28,475 nucleotides of DNA, from positions 1-28,475 of IMG/VR virus record IMGVR_UViG_3300006749_000083, one strand, 5' to 3'. The translations under genes were made by a program, and so were the position numbers. Shown one piece after another: positions 9,320-17,876 of this stretch. The stretch comes from a virus. How positions within the stretch are numbered: the first letter of the stretch is position 1; each line of letters opens with the position of its first letter. Under the pieces are notes generated by a model. The model was given only the letters and a program-made list of their open reading frames with translations, searched no databases and was not told where the DNA came from.

Positions 9320-9738
9320 TATTTCACCCACGCATAACGAATATAATCTGCACCATCAGGACCAAACTTCTTCATTATTCCCTCTTCCTCAAACTTTAGC
9401 CACTTTATAAATCTAACAGCTTTTTCATCATTTGAACATATACTTGCTTGTAGTCTAAACAGATTGTTCTCTTCTATCATAGTCATTATCATCTTTTTTA
9501 CAATCTTAGCCATCCTATACGGAAACTCTTGTCCTTTGACTCCTAGCACAAACCATGCTTCTGCTACACCATCCCACAACAAACTTATACCACCGATAGC
9601 TGCAATGATGTCTTTATACATAGCAACATATCCATTTACCTCGTCTTTACAAAACGCATCTCTGTGCGATTGCAAAAACTGAAAGTCAGTAGCTATAGCC
9701 TGAACATGATATTTCTCTAGCTTTTCAAGTCTAAGCAT
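9319..9738 (-). CDS. GNAT-like protein at the internal virion protein A position
   Basis: 139 residues from the ATG at 9738, which overlaps the upstream stop by 8 bases. The sequence has a GNAT layout: WFVLGVKG strand, then RMAKIVKKMIMTMIEENNLF helix, LQASICSNDEKAVRFIKWLKF and a C-terminal KKFGPDGADYIRYAW strand. T7 gp13 at the same position, and its relatives in marine phages, are acetyltransferase-like proteins. The classical acetyl-CoA loop (Q/RxxGxG/A) is not clear, so it may be structural, not enzymatic. It precedes the gp14-like gene. Confidence 0.65.
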   Translation of the reverse strand: MLRLEKLEKYHVQAIATDFQFLQSHRDAFCKDEVNGYVAMYKDIIAAIGGISLLWDGVAEAWFVLGVKGQEFPYRMAKIVKKMIMTMIEENNLFRLQASICSNDEKAVRFIKWLKFEEEGIMKKFGPDGADYIRYAWVK

Positions 9739-12124
9739 CAAAAGTATTTGACCTCCTCATTATCGCAAGAACTGTCATAGGCAAAGGCTGTGATTGCTGT
9801 ATTACAACCTGTGCTTCATTCTCATATCCTGCTGGAAAAGATATTTCCTTATCTCCTGTAAACATTGGTACGGCTGTGTCCATAGCCATACTACTGTCTC
9901 TAAATGGTATTCTATCCAAGTTACTCACATCTGGTCCTAGTTCTGCACCCACTGTATCAAGAAATCTTGCAGTAACACCATGTATTCTTTTAATCTTGCC
10001 CTGTGATGTACCATCATTTGCACCACCTTCCAACCTCAAAGTTTTTATAAAACTTGTATATCCAAGACCTATGTGTGCTTTTGTAACTGATCTATCTAAT
10101 GTTATTGATCCACCTGAGACTGTTTTGTCTGCATGTGCAGAACCATCTGCAAGTATTTGTACTGACTGCCCTTCAAGGTGATTAAGTCCTGTGATTGTTG
10201 TTGTGGCTGATCCTGAGTATGTCAATCCACTATCAACAAAAAAAGCATCTGTAATATCTGATCCAAAGTTTATTGATTTAAGAAATACTATGTGTCTTGT
10301 TGTTACACTGTTTATTGTTAGTTTTACACTTAGATAAACCTGATCTTCTGCACCACTAGGTATAGCTGTGATACTTTCTACAACACCACTGCCACCAAGA
10401 ACATGACCATGCCATCCAACAGTTCCATTTGCTCTATCGTATGTAAGACCTATCAACTCACCATTTGCACTTACAAACCAAAGTATCAACTCAGGCTCTT
10501 GTTGCCATATCATATCTGTCAAACCACCTCTAGTAATGTGATCTGCAAGCACAGTCAAATCTACACCAAGTAATCCATCTGTATCTAAATCAAATGTAAT
10601 CTCTTTAACTTTCTCTGTGCCTTTCTGCACAAGTATAGTTGAGTTTCCTGCTCTAAGTGGTCTTACCTGTGATGTTCCAAATGTTGTTTCTCTCAAAACA
10701 TTTACATTTGTTGGTGTTACTGGTTGTGTTCCTGTGCCACCTGACAAAGTAAACTCAGCACTTGTTGTAAGTATCTGAAGAAATCTACCTGGCAAAAGAT
10801 GTTTGATAACATTGACTTGATCTGATGCTATAGTGATATTCACAGCATCATCATCATTTATACCTGGTGTATGATTCTCAAAGTCAGCAGACACACTGCC
10901 AAATATACTTTGTGGTTGATGTGTTGTTCCTGCAAAGAATAATCTTTCTTCATAAAAAGCTAATGCCTTTGGAAAGCCACGAACAGAACTAAATGCACCC
11001 TCACTCCACTTTGTCGTAGGATTACTTGACCCAACTACTGAAGCTGGTAGTGTGCTTTTTACATCTGCTGTTACCTGTGTTGCACTTGTAAAACCAGTAA
11101 TCTTGATAAATCCAGTACCACTATGTAAAAACTCCCAGTCTATATCACCATAAGTCTCTGTGCCTTTTGTGTGGACTGGTGCTGTTGTGCTACTTGTATG
11201 TGATCCTGAGTTTGATTTCTTGTAAACATTATCACCATTACGAACTGTAGCATTTTGTGCATAACTTGTTGATGCTGCCCACGCATCATGGTTTACCTCT
11301 ATGATTTCTCTAAACCTGAACAATGCTCCAACATGACCAGACTCAAACGTATCTGCTGATGCAACTATTGTTATACCTGTGCCTGTAGTCGCACTTGCAT
11401 ACAAAGTAGTTGTAGTTAGGTTTTCATCTAGGTAAGGACCATCTGTAAAATCTATATCTGTAAGTGTAAAACTTGTTGCTGAAGTTCTTGTAAGTTTTGC
11501 TGGTTCATGTGACTTGTGAGCAATAAACAATACATCTGCTGACTGTGCAAAGTTAATCTCAAATATCTCAGTTACGCTATAAGTCGTTGTAACTTCTACT
11601 ATTTTTCCACTTGTGCCACCTGAAGTATAAGTTGTAAATGCAGAACTGTTTATACCTGATAGTTGAAATGTATTTGCAGTTTTTCCTGCAACAGTAAACT
11701 CACGATTGTTTACCTCTGTCATGCCTACAACACCTGATATAAATACTCTATCACCATTGTTATAGCCATGAGATGTAGCTGTAACTACTGCTGGGTTTGC
11801 TTTTGTTATGGCACTTATAGTTTTTGTTGCTTCTGTAAGAATACCACCATCTTTGAAGAACCTTACATAGTTTGCACCAAACTCAAGCACATAAGCCTGC
11901 TCATCTGAAAACTCAAAGTTGACTAGCTTGACTTTGCCGTTGTCTTTGGATGTTCCTGCAAATGTTGTTCCAGGTCTGCGAGTAATGCCACCTGACGGAA
12001 ACACCAACATATTCTCTAGTGTATCACAACCCTCACTATATTTCTGTAGATCAATCCTGCCTGATAGTTTAGGCGATAGTTCTCCTGCTCTGAAATTAGT
12101 TAAGATTGTCGATACTCTTGCCAT
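9731..12124 (-). CDS. Tail tubular protein B-like nozzle protein
   Basis: 797 residues, close to T7 gp12 (794). The N-terminus FRAGELSPKLSGRIDLQKYS followed by GGITRRPGT is typical of this phage nozzle family. Two inserted domains can be seen. Residues about 103-171 (TSHGYNNGDRVFISGV, NTFQLSGINSSAF) resemble the E1-FCCH beta domain known from many phage tail proteins. Residues about 281-336 (WAASTSYAQNATVRNGDNVY, then GDIDWEFLHSG) resemble a chitin-binding type 5/12 module. The C-terminal region (PLRAGNSTILVQKGTEKVKE) returns to the nozzle body. It lies one base after the gp11-like gene, as in T7. Confidence 0.85.
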   Translation of the reverse strand: MARVSTILTNFRAGELSPKLSGRIDLQKYSEGCDTLENMLVFPSGGITRRPGTTFAGTSKDNGKVKLVNFEFSDEQAYVLEFGANYVRFFKDGGILTEATKTISAITKANPAVVTATSHGYNNGDRVFISGVVGMTEVNNREFTVAGKTANTFQLSGINSSAFTTYTSGGTSGKIVEVTTTYSVTEIFEINFAQSADVLFIAHKSHEPAKLTRTSATSFTLTDIDFTDGPYLDENLTTTTLYASATTGTGITIVASADTFESGHVGALFRFREIIEVNHDAWAASTSYAQNATVRNGDNVYKKSNSGSHTSSTTAPVHTKGTETYGDIDWEFLHSGTGFIKITGFTSATQVTADVKSTLPASVVGSSNPTTKWSEGAFSSVRGFPKALAFYEERLFFAGTTHQPQSIFGSVSADFENHTPGINDDDAVNITIASDQVNVIKHLLPGRFLQILTTSAEFTLSGGTGTQPVTPTNVNVLRETTFGTSQVRPLRAGNSTILVQKGTEKVKEITFDLDTDGLLGVDLTVLADHITRGGLTDMIWQQEPELILWFVSANGELIGLTYDRANGTVGWHGHVLGGSGVVESITAIPSGAEDQVYLSVKLTINSVTTRHIVFLKSINFGSDITDAFFVDSGLTYSGSATTTITGLNHLEGQSVQILADGSAHADKTVSGGSITLDRSVTKAHIGLGYTSFIKTLRLEGGANDGTSQGKIKRIHGVTARFLDTVGAELGPDVSNLDRIPFRDSSMAMDTAVPMFTGDKEISFPAGYENEAQVVIQQSQPLPMTVLAIMRRSNTFDA

Positions 12125-12125
12125 A

Positions 12126-12722
12126 CTACAACCTTACGTTTGTAAACTCATCAGCCACCAATTTGTCAGGTTTTCCTTCAAGTGCATCCATTGCTCTTGC
12201 TTCTTTTACCTTTTGCTCATACATACCATACATTGATTGTGCAACTGTTGTGCTGCCTGTGATTGCATACGCTGTCTCTGATGCAAGTCTGTAGGCTATA
12301 GCATTTGACAGTAGACTATCAAACTGTTCCGTATCTGTAACTCTTGCCAAGTAAACTATTCTGCATGTTGCTTCATCTGAAAGTATCTTTCTGCCTTCTA
12401 TCTTGAACATAACTTGACTATCATAAGGCGAAATCTCTGCATCTACGTTTGATGTAAAGAATGACAAGACACGCAAACAAAATGGGTCTGTTGGTAAAGT
12501 AAACTGATTGGCAAAACCAAAAGAAGGTGCTGTACTATCTGCTGCTAACTCTGCTCTTTCTATCGCACAGTTCCAAGGATGTGATCTAAGTGTTGCATCT
12601 CTTACTGTTGCAAACCTTCTGTTACAAAGTCTTGCTTCTTTTGAATTTTCTGTAAGAGCAGTAATAGTTGCTGCACCTAATAAATCCATAGCTTCATTAC
12701 ATATATCTACTACTGAGGGCAT
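12126..12722 (-). CDS. Tail tubular protein A-like adaptor
   Basis: 198 residues, matching T7 gp11 (196). The N-terminus VVDICNEAMDLLGAATITAL, then EARLCNRRFATVRDATLRSH followed by PWNCA, is the standard signature of the gp11/adaptor family, which forms the ring between portal and nozzle. It is immediately followed by the nozzle gene. It is the first gene after the terminator at 12736-12757, so its expression may depend on read-through from the capsid genes. Confidence 0.85.
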   Translation of the reverse strand: MPSVVDICNEAMDLLGAATITALTENSKEARLCNRRFATVRDATLRSHPWNCAIERAELAADSTAPSFGFANQFTLPTDPFCLRVLSFFTSNVDAEISPYDSQVMFKIEGRKILSDEATCRIVYLARVTDTEQFDSLLSNAIAYRLASETAYAITGSTTVAQSMYGMYEQKVKEARAMDALEGKPDKLVADEFTNVRL

Positions 12723-12735
12723 AATTAAACCTTTG

Positions 12736-12757
12736 AAAAAGGGGGATTGCTCCCCCT
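12736..12757 (-). terminator. Intrinsic terminator after the capsid genes
   Basis: Read on the minus strand: stem GGGGGA, loop GCAA, stem TCCCCC, then TTTTTC (one further A-T pair extends the stem). It is G/C-rich, has a stable GNRA-type loop and a U tract, and sits just past the stop of the gene at 12763. No gene starts inside it. T7 has its main late terminator (Tphi) at the same place, after capsid gene 10. The likely effect is partial termination that raises capsid over tail proteins. Confidence 0.8.
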
Positions 12758-12762
12758 CTTAG

Positions 12763-13245
12763 TTAGTTGATTACATACTCAATGATAAAAGACATATCAC
12801 CAGCAGTACCACCTGTTGCATTAAATGTTGCTGCAACATAATAGTACCCACCTGGGTCTGTAGACTCTCCTGCATTTTCGTAAACTTTAGCACCAATAGT
12901 ATTAATATTGGCAGCTTCAGTTCTTAAATCTGCAACGGCTGTAGTTCCGTCTGCAACTGATGTTGCATAGAAATCTTCATCTACAACTGTTCCGTTAGTC
13001 TGATAAAGTCCTACATTGAAAGTACAGCTTCCACCTAATCCATCTGCTGCAACCTTAATTGCAGTGATAGACGCATTACTTGGAATCGGAGCAAACATAA
13101 CAATATCATTGTCTGTACTGTCTCCTGCTGCCAAAGCTATCGTTCCTTGAGCCACACGCAAAACGCCATTAAGCTCTTGTGAATTACTAGCAACTTGAGG
13201 AGTAGCTTCAAAATTAGCTACAAGTGTTGAATTTTTTGTAGTCAT
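12763..13245 (-). CDS. Possible head decoration or head fibre protein
   Basis: A 160-residue beta-rich protein with a strong ribosome site (GGGAGAAGTAA), placed 11 bp after the major capsid gene and before a terminator, so likely made in large amounts. Sequence such as GVLRVAQGTIALAAGDSTDN, FAPIPSNASITAIKVAADG and GGYYYVAATFNATGG suggests a beta-sandwich. I have seen similar short proteins after the capsid gene in marine podoviruses. Decoration or head-fibre function is inferred from position and composition; no catalytic motif is present. Confidence 0.6.
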   Translation of the reverse strand: MTTKNSTLVANFEATPQVASNSQELNGVLRVAQGTIALAAGDSTDNDIVMFAPIPSNASITAIKVAADGLGGSCTFNVGLYQTNGTVVDEDFYATSVADGTTAVADLRTEAANINTIGAKVYENAGESTDPGGYYYVAATFNATGGTAGDMSFIIEYVIN

Positions 13246-13256
13246 TTACTTCTCCC

Positions 13257-14120
13257 TTATGCTGACTCATCACAGTCTATCTGAACGACTTTTTCTTCTT
13301 CCATTCTCGTAGCACCGATACTCATGCAATAGTAGACCTGAGTTGCGTAACCTTTGTCACTTCTCTCGTCTATTCTTGCCATCACATCTTTACCAATCGC
13401 TAATGTAAGACCATCCTCTGCCCACGCAAAACATGAACGGATGTTGCCAGTCTTTGATAGTCTGTTGGTTACAATGAACTCAAATCCCATGAAGGTATTG
13501 ATCTCACCCTGGACAAGTGCCTTGACTGTGTTGAAGTCAGAAGATGTTACATTTGTATCTCCTAACAACGCATCAATCTGCTCTGGACCAACGGCTATAT
13601 ATCTTGGGATTGAGGGATCAACTGATGCTAAGTCAAGAGTCTTTTTAGCTGTTCTTAACTTTGCAACTGTCAAATCAGCACTACCATTTGCTATCTGATT
13701 TCCAGCTAACATGGTTGTGGATGTTGAACCAGTCTCACCTGTAAACGCAGTTCCTGTTGCTGCTTCAATGATAACATCATCCATTGATCTTCCCATAGCT
13801 GCTGCTGCTGCTTGAGCATAAGCACTTGTTGGATCAATAAGCATACGAACTTTGTCTTGCTCATCTATGAGATCTGCGAACTCATAGTCTACTAATGACA
13901 CTCTTCTTCTAGCATGAGGAGTATCGATTTGGGGTGTATCAGAATGGCGAGTTGTACGCTTTTGAGCAGTAACTTTGCCGATCTGATCGAAAAAGGCATT
14001 TTTTCCTGTTACAGATTCTACCCTTACAGCATCTCTCAGTAATGAACCCATTTGCTGAGAAAGCATCTGCACATTGGCAGAATACTGTTGGACAAATGCC
14101 GTAGTTACGTTTATTGACAT
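13257..14120 (-). CDS. Major capsid protein
   Basis: 287 residues, starting MSINVTTAFVQQYSANVQML with GGAGAAAAAA before the ATG. The sequence RDAVRVESVTGKNAFFDQIG and RRVSLVDYEFADLIDEQDKV is characteristic of the phage capsid family that includes Bordetella phage BPP-1 Bbp17 (HK97-type fold). ERSDKGYATQVYYCMSIGAT near the C-terminus is also typical. It follows the scaffold gene and a small gene, in the order expected for head assembly. It likely forms the icosahedral shell around the gp13-16-like core. Confidence 0.88.
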   Translation of the reverse strand: MSINVTTAFVQQYSANVQMLSQQMGSLLRDAVRVESVTGKNAFFDQIGKVTAQKRTTRHSDTPQIDTPHARRRVSLVDYEFADLIDEQDKVRMLIDPTSAYAQAAAAAMGRSMDDVIIEAATGTAFTGETGSTSTTMLAGNQIANGSADLTVAKLRTAKKTLDLASVDPSIPRYIAVGPEQIDALLGDTNVTSSDFNTVKALVQGEINTFMGFEFIVTNRLSKTGNIRSCFAWAEDGLTLAIGKDVMARIDERSDKGYATQVYYCMSIGATRMEEEKVVQIDCDESA

Positions 14121-14139
14121 TTTTTTCTCCTGTTAATAA

Positions 14140-14373
14140 CTACGTTTTCATTTTAACTACTTTCGAGGTGCTACCCTTTCGGACACTCCTAGGATTTTCA
14201 GACTCGTTAGGTCTATCGTCTTTCCGATTGCCAGAAGGACTTGATGGCAAGCTACCCTTCACTACCCACTCGTAATATATATTAGCGAGTTCTTTGGGAT
14301 TCTGTAAGTTTCTTTGCGTTCCAAACTCTACTGCTAAACGCAAACACTCTAATCTAATTTCATGCTGCTCCAA
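14140..14373 (-). CDS. Small unknown protein between scaffold and capsid
   Basis: 77 residues. No ATG is available: the frame opens with TTG at 14373, inside the last 14 bases of the scaffold gene, and only a weak purine-rich ribosome site precedes it. The N-terminal half is a helix (EIRLECLRLAVEFGTQRNL) followed by PKELANIYYEWVVKG. The tail is basic and disordered (SSPSGNRKDDRP, then VRKGSTSKVVKMK). The helix plus basic tail could bind nucleic acid or the scaffold, but nothing proves it. The same arrangement of a small gene after the scaffold occurs in other marine podoviruses. It might also be reached by frameshifting from the scaffold frame, though no slippery heptamer is apparent. Confidence 0.55.
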   Translation of the reverse strand: MEQHEIRLECLRLAVEFGTQRNLQNPKELANIYYEWVVKGSLPSSPSGNRKDDRPNESENPRSVRKGSTSKVVKMKT

Positions 14374-15220
14374 CTGTCATCTCATATAAATCTTGTACTT
14401 CTTTAACTGCTTTCTCTCTTGCAACTGGATTTTTTCTATCCCAATAAGCATGAGACTTGTCATTCATTATAGTATCAATTCTTGACTTAGCATCAGCAGG
14501 ACTCATTCTATAATTCACAGAGTTTTCTGATATTGTATCTTCTTTTGTAACAGAAGTTTTAAAATCTGCAAAGTTTGCAAACGCTTTGATAAATGCAGGA
14601 TGATTGCCAACCTTAGTACCATCTTGTAAAACCATGTCTAACAAATCTTGACCAGCTATATCTGCAACTGCTCTGTTTGCTTGTGATACCTTTGCATCAA
14701 AGTCAGCACCCCACTCAGCTTTTAGACTTTGTTCAATCTGTTGTCTTTGTTGCTCAGAGTCTTTTGACATTGCTTCTGTTGTTTGTTGAATACTACTTCT
14801 GTAATAATCTAATATACCATTAGCCTGTGTCTTTGATAAACCAAGTTTGTGTGCAATATCTGTGTATGTATTGACATCTCCCTCAGTTAGTATCTGACCA
14901 TCAGCTTTTATTTCATAACCACTTGGTTGTTCAGGCTTACCTAACTTTGTATAAATATTATTTAGATCATCCTCTGTGGGATTTTTTGGTAATGGTATTT
15001 TATCTGCACCAATTAATCTTTGTGCGTTTACAAAGGAAAGTCCTAAGTTTCCTACGTCATTTATGCTTTGTAGACTTGGATGATCTCTGATTTCTTCAGG
15101 TAACTGTTGTAGAAACTCACTTCGAGATCCACTTCCACTGGCTAATTCAGCAGGAGTTTCAACTGGCACACTAGGTTGTGTTGGCTCAGTTTGGATTGCC
15201 TGTTGTTCTGTTTCGTTCAT
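14360..15220 (-). CDS. Scaffolding (capsid assembly) protein
   Basis: 286 residues, acidic and Gln-rich, with no membrane segment. The N-terminus is disordered (TEPTQPSVPVETPAELASGS). The middle, LGLSFVNAQRLIGADKIPLP followed by GKPEQPSGYE, is the hallmark of phage capsid-assembly scaffolds that act with capsid proteins of this type. The C-terminal part is helical (YWDRKNPVAREKAVKEVQDL). It precedes the capsid gene, as expected for an internal scaffold that is removed before packaging. The ATG at 15220 has GAGGAAACAA upstream and lies inside the end of the Bbp19-like gene. Confidence 0.85.
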   Translation of the reverse strand: MNETEQQAIQTEPTQPSVPVETPAELASGSGSRSEFLQQLPEEIRDHPSLQSINDVGNLGLSFVNAQRLIGADKIPLPKNPTEDDLNNIYTKLGKPEQPSGYEIKADGQILTEGDVNTYTDIAHKLGLSKTQANGILDYYRSSIQQTTEAMSKDSEQQRQQIEQSLKAEWGADFDAKVSQANRAVADIAGQDLLDMVLQDGTKVGNHPAFIKAFANFADFKTSVTKEDTISENSVNYRMSPADAKSRIDTIMNDKSHAYWDRKNPVAREKAVKEVQDLYEMTVGAA

Positions 15221-15428
15221 TTGTTTCCTCTTCTAACATATTTAAAATGTGCAAGTATACTGTTCTCTTGCCTTCTTCAAAAGCCGTTCCGTTACTATCG
15301 TTCTGAACGTATGTTGTATTACGATAATTACATCTTGCTTCTAAATCTTGTAACACCTTTTTTCCACTATCGGTAGTAAAAACTTGCCGATACATATATT
15401 TAATAGCTTCAATTTCCTTGACCACCAC
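15186..15428 (-). CDS. Bbp19-like small phage protein
   Basis: 80 residues starting at GTG 15428, preceded directly by an in-frame stop and a GGATGG site. The core YMYRQVFTTDSGKKVLQDLE followed by GKRTVYLHIL matches the Bbp19-like family, small proteins encoded between portal and scaffold or capsid in BPP-1-type and many other phages. The family's function is not known to me; head or head-tail assembly is inferred from conserved position. It overlaps the portal gene by 20 bases and the scaffold gene by 35, which suggests coupled translation. Confidence 0.7.
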   Translation of the reverse strand: MVVKEIEAIKYMYRQVFTTDSGKKVLQDLEARCNYRNTTYVQNDSNGTAFEEGKRTVYLHILNMLEEETNERNRTTGNPN

Positions 15429-17010
15429 CTACCATCCTTACTGCTTGTGATGCCTGTAAAGCTGTATTTACATCTTCCTGATCCTGTTGTCTTTCCATTT
15501 GCTCCTGTTGCATAATCTGTCTTTGTTCTCTGATTTCTGCAACTTCTGCATTTGTTTTCAAGACACTCTTTGGAACACCTAATGAATCTGTAACATGTCT
15601 GACAAGACCATCTGCATCTAAATGATCTCCAACTGGTAAACTCTGTGATAATGGTAACAATATCTCTAATGCTTTCATTGTTGAGTTTAGGCTTGTTGAC
15701 TTCTGTACCTTTGCAAGTGGTGATACATATTCGATATCTATGTCTCTGCCTTGCAGTATCTCTGGTGGTATAGCAAGCATTTCACTTCTAAGCATCAACG
15801 AAAACACTCTATCAATCAAAGGCTTTAACATCTCATTCATCAATCTTCCAAGCACAGGACCTATCACTCTCATTCTTTCTTCCTGTCTTTGCACAACTTC
15901 TGTGGCTGTCATGTTTGGAGATGTGCCACTTAGTAACTGGTCAACATAGAAAGCACCTCTGATTGCTTCTCGTCTTTGTTGCTCCATATTCAAACCAATA
16001 GGTATGTTAGCACCTGTATTCAGTGGTGATATTGTATCTCTTGTACCTGATCTAAAGAAGTTTAGTCCACCTGGTTGTGTTCTAACTGGCAAAATGAAGC
16101 CATCATCAGGAACTAATAGTGGAGGATCTATTTGCTTTTGTGCTGCCTGAATGATGGTCTTACTCATTAGGTTCAACATTTTCACATCAGCGAGAGCCGT
16201 CATGGCTGGGGAGCGACCCATGATCTCTCCTGTGCTTTTTAGAAAACGAGGAACAACATAAGGAAACTCCTCGAAACCACCAATAGACAAGAACTGTTTT
16301 GTCTCCATATCAATATAGAAAGATGCAAAAGGCATGTTCTGATTATCAGGTTTATCAGGATTCCTGTTCATCCTTGGCAACACCACATGAAGCAACTCTA
16401 CTTCTTCATCAGGTTTTTGCTCAAATTTCTTCTTGATATATTCCGTTACATTGTCCAAGCCAAATCTTTGAATGACTTGTCTAACTGGACTCTTGTACTT
16501 TCTGAATACAGTATCAACTAAACCAAATTGATTTTCCTGTATAAAAAACTCTGATATGTGTCTTGTAGAAAACCTTAGTGTTTTATCTTCCATCTCGATA
16601 AACATACAGCCAGTACCAAACACAACTAGGTCTACATACATACCATGCACTTCTGTTTCAAAGTTTGATCTGTTGAAGGCTCTCATCATACTCATTGATG
16701 AACTTTCAAGCCATTCACGCACCTCATCATCTCTACCTATGTTTTCATCTTTCATATCCAAATGAAACCAAGGTGTAGCACCTGATGTAAGCATACCATG
16801 CAAAGCTGAAGATAATAGATCAACAGCTAACTGTGATGTACTATCAAATATATTCTCTGATCTTTTTTCACCACGACTTCTTTTTCTTACAATGTCAGAC
16901 TTTTCAGGCAACATAAAGTCAGCTAGTTCCTGATAGTGTGTGTTCCAATACTTTCTGTAAGTCTCAAGATAATTAAGTCTGTTGACTAACTCTTTTGCAA
17001 AATCTGCCAT
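15409..17010 (-). CDS. Portal (head-tail connector) protein
   Basis: 533 residues, matching podovirus portals (T7 gp8 is 536). Near residues 50-80, SENIFDSTSQLAVDLLSSAL then GMLTSGATPWFHL is characteristic of this connector family. Conserved blocks continue: YVDLVVFGTGCMFIEME, GRSPAMTALADVKMLNLMSK, and NMTATEVVQRQEERMRVIGP with LGRLMNEMLKPLIDR. The C-terminus is Gln-rich (REQRQIMQQEQMERQQDQED), as in the barrel region of T7-like portals. It forms the dodecameric vertex through which the terminase packages DNA. Confidence 0.92.
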   Translation of the reverse strand: MADFAKELVNRLNYLETYRKYWNTHYQELADFMLPEKSDIVRKRSRGEKRSENIFDSTSQLAVDLLSSALHGMLTSGATPWFHLDMKDENIGRDDEVREWLESSSMSMMRAFNRSNFETEVHGMYVDLVVFGTGCMFIEMEDKTLRFSTRHISEFFIQENQFGLVDTVFRKYKSPVRQVIQRFGLDNVTEYIKKKFEQKPDEEVELLHVVLPRMNRNPDKPDNQNMPFASFYIDMETKQFLSIGGFEEFPYVVPRFLKSTGEIMGRSPAMTALADVKMLNLMSKTIIQAAQKQIDPPLLVPDDGFILPVRTQPGGLNFFRSGTRDTISPLNTGANIPIGLNMEQQRREAIRGAFYVDQLLSGTSPNMTATEVVQRQEERMRVIGPVLGRLMNEMLKPLIDRVFSLMLRSEMLAIPPEILQGRDIDIEYVSPLAKVQKSTSLNSTMKALEILLPLSQSLPVGDHLDADGLVRHVTDSLGVPKSVLKTNAEVAEIREQRQIMQQEQMERQQDQEDVNTALQASQAVRMVGGGQGN

Positions 17011-17241
17011 TTAATACCCTGACCCTGTTAATCCTGGTGTTCCTGTAGTTGTTGATGCAGAACCTGATGTCAAACCAGTTACTATTGTTGATCCACGACC
17101 TCTTCTTCTTCGTCTTTCATCTGCAACATTCTCTTCAGCCAAAGCTGCTGCTCTTTGTGTATCAGCATCATCAACCATCATTGGTGGATCAGGTGGAGGT
17201 GGTGGTGGAGGTATATTTACTTTTGGTCTTAAAAATGACAT
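17011..17241 (-). CDS. Small proline- and arginine-rich protein
   Basis: 76 residues with a strong ribosome site (GGAGAAGCAA). Residues 11-19 are a run of prolines (IPPPPPPPDPP), followed by MMVDDADTQRAAALAEE and an Arg block (ERRRRRGRGST), then a Gly/Ser/Thr-rich tail ending GTPGLTGSGY. It is likely disordered. Such a short P- and R-rich protein occurs just upstream of the portal in many marine phages and I know no function for it. Its stop abuts the portal ATG, so the two are co-translated. A packaging or portal-assembly role is inference. Confidence 0.62.
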   Translation of the reverse strand: MSFLRPKVNIPPPPPPPDPPMMVDDADTQRAAALAEENVADERRRRRGRGSTIVTGLTSGSASTTTGTPGLTGSGY

Positions 17242-17250
17242 TTGCTTCTC

Positions 17251-17874
17251 CTAAACTACTGACCTAGGTCCTTTACCTCTTTGTAAAGCACCATATCCTT
17301 CAATAAATGTTCCAGCTTGTCCTGCTCGTTTTGTTCTTCTTGTTCCTCTTGTTCTTGTAAGGATTGTTTCTTGTTCATCAGGAATAATCTCAGGTGTAAT
17401 CTCAGGTGTAACTTCAGGAGTCACATCAACTCTTTGCACTGGTGGTGGGTTGTCATCACTTCCTGAAGTACCACCCCCTATAGGATCAAAGTCTGGATTA
17501 CCACTAAATACTCTACCACCAAGAAAGTTTTTTCCAATAACACCTTGATAGTTACCTTTATCATCAGTAACCATCTCACCACCTCTTCTAAGTTCTCTTG
17601 CCTGTTGTTCTTTGGAAAACTGCGTTACAAGAGACAATGCTCCTGCACCTGGAACAGCAGCATCTAACAATTTGTTTCCTGTTATTGATGCAGCCTGTGC
17701 TTCTCTTTCTAATTTTTGTGCCTGTAAATTTTCTGCAAGTCTTGTAAATTCGTATGGATCTTGAACACCTGACTGTGCCATTGCCTTTCTTTCTCGGTCT
17801 GCTTTTTGTTTTGCAATACCTCTGACATCATCTTCAACACCCATTCCTGAACTGTTGCCATTACTACCACCCAT
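17251..17874 (-). CDS. Unknown protein, disordered tail with TPE repeat
   Basis: 207 residues starting at ATG 17874 with GGAGGT upstream. The N-terminal half is helical and charged (DVRGIAKQKADRERKAMAQ; NLQAQKLEREAQAASITGN), with PGAGALSLVTQFSKEQQARE in the middle. Residues 150-165 contain repeats of a TPE unit (DVTPEVTPEITPEIIPDE), followed by a basic C-terminus (TRTRGTRRTKRAGQAG, ending GYGALQRGKGPRSVV). No enzyme motif is seen. It may be a minor head protein or packaging factor, based only on its place between the acyltransferase and portal genes. Confidence 0.6.
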   Translation of the reverse strand: MGGSNGNSSGMGVEDDVRGIAKQKADRERKAMAQSGVQDPYEFTRLAENLQAQKLEREAQAASITGNKLLDAAVPGAGALSLVTQFSKEQQARELRRGGEMVTDDKGNYQGVIGKNFLGGRVFSGNPDFDPIGGGTSGSDDNPPPVQRVDVTPEVTPEITPEIIPDEQETILTRTRGTRRTKRAGQAGTFIEGYGALQRGKGPRSVV

Positions 17875-17876
17875 GT

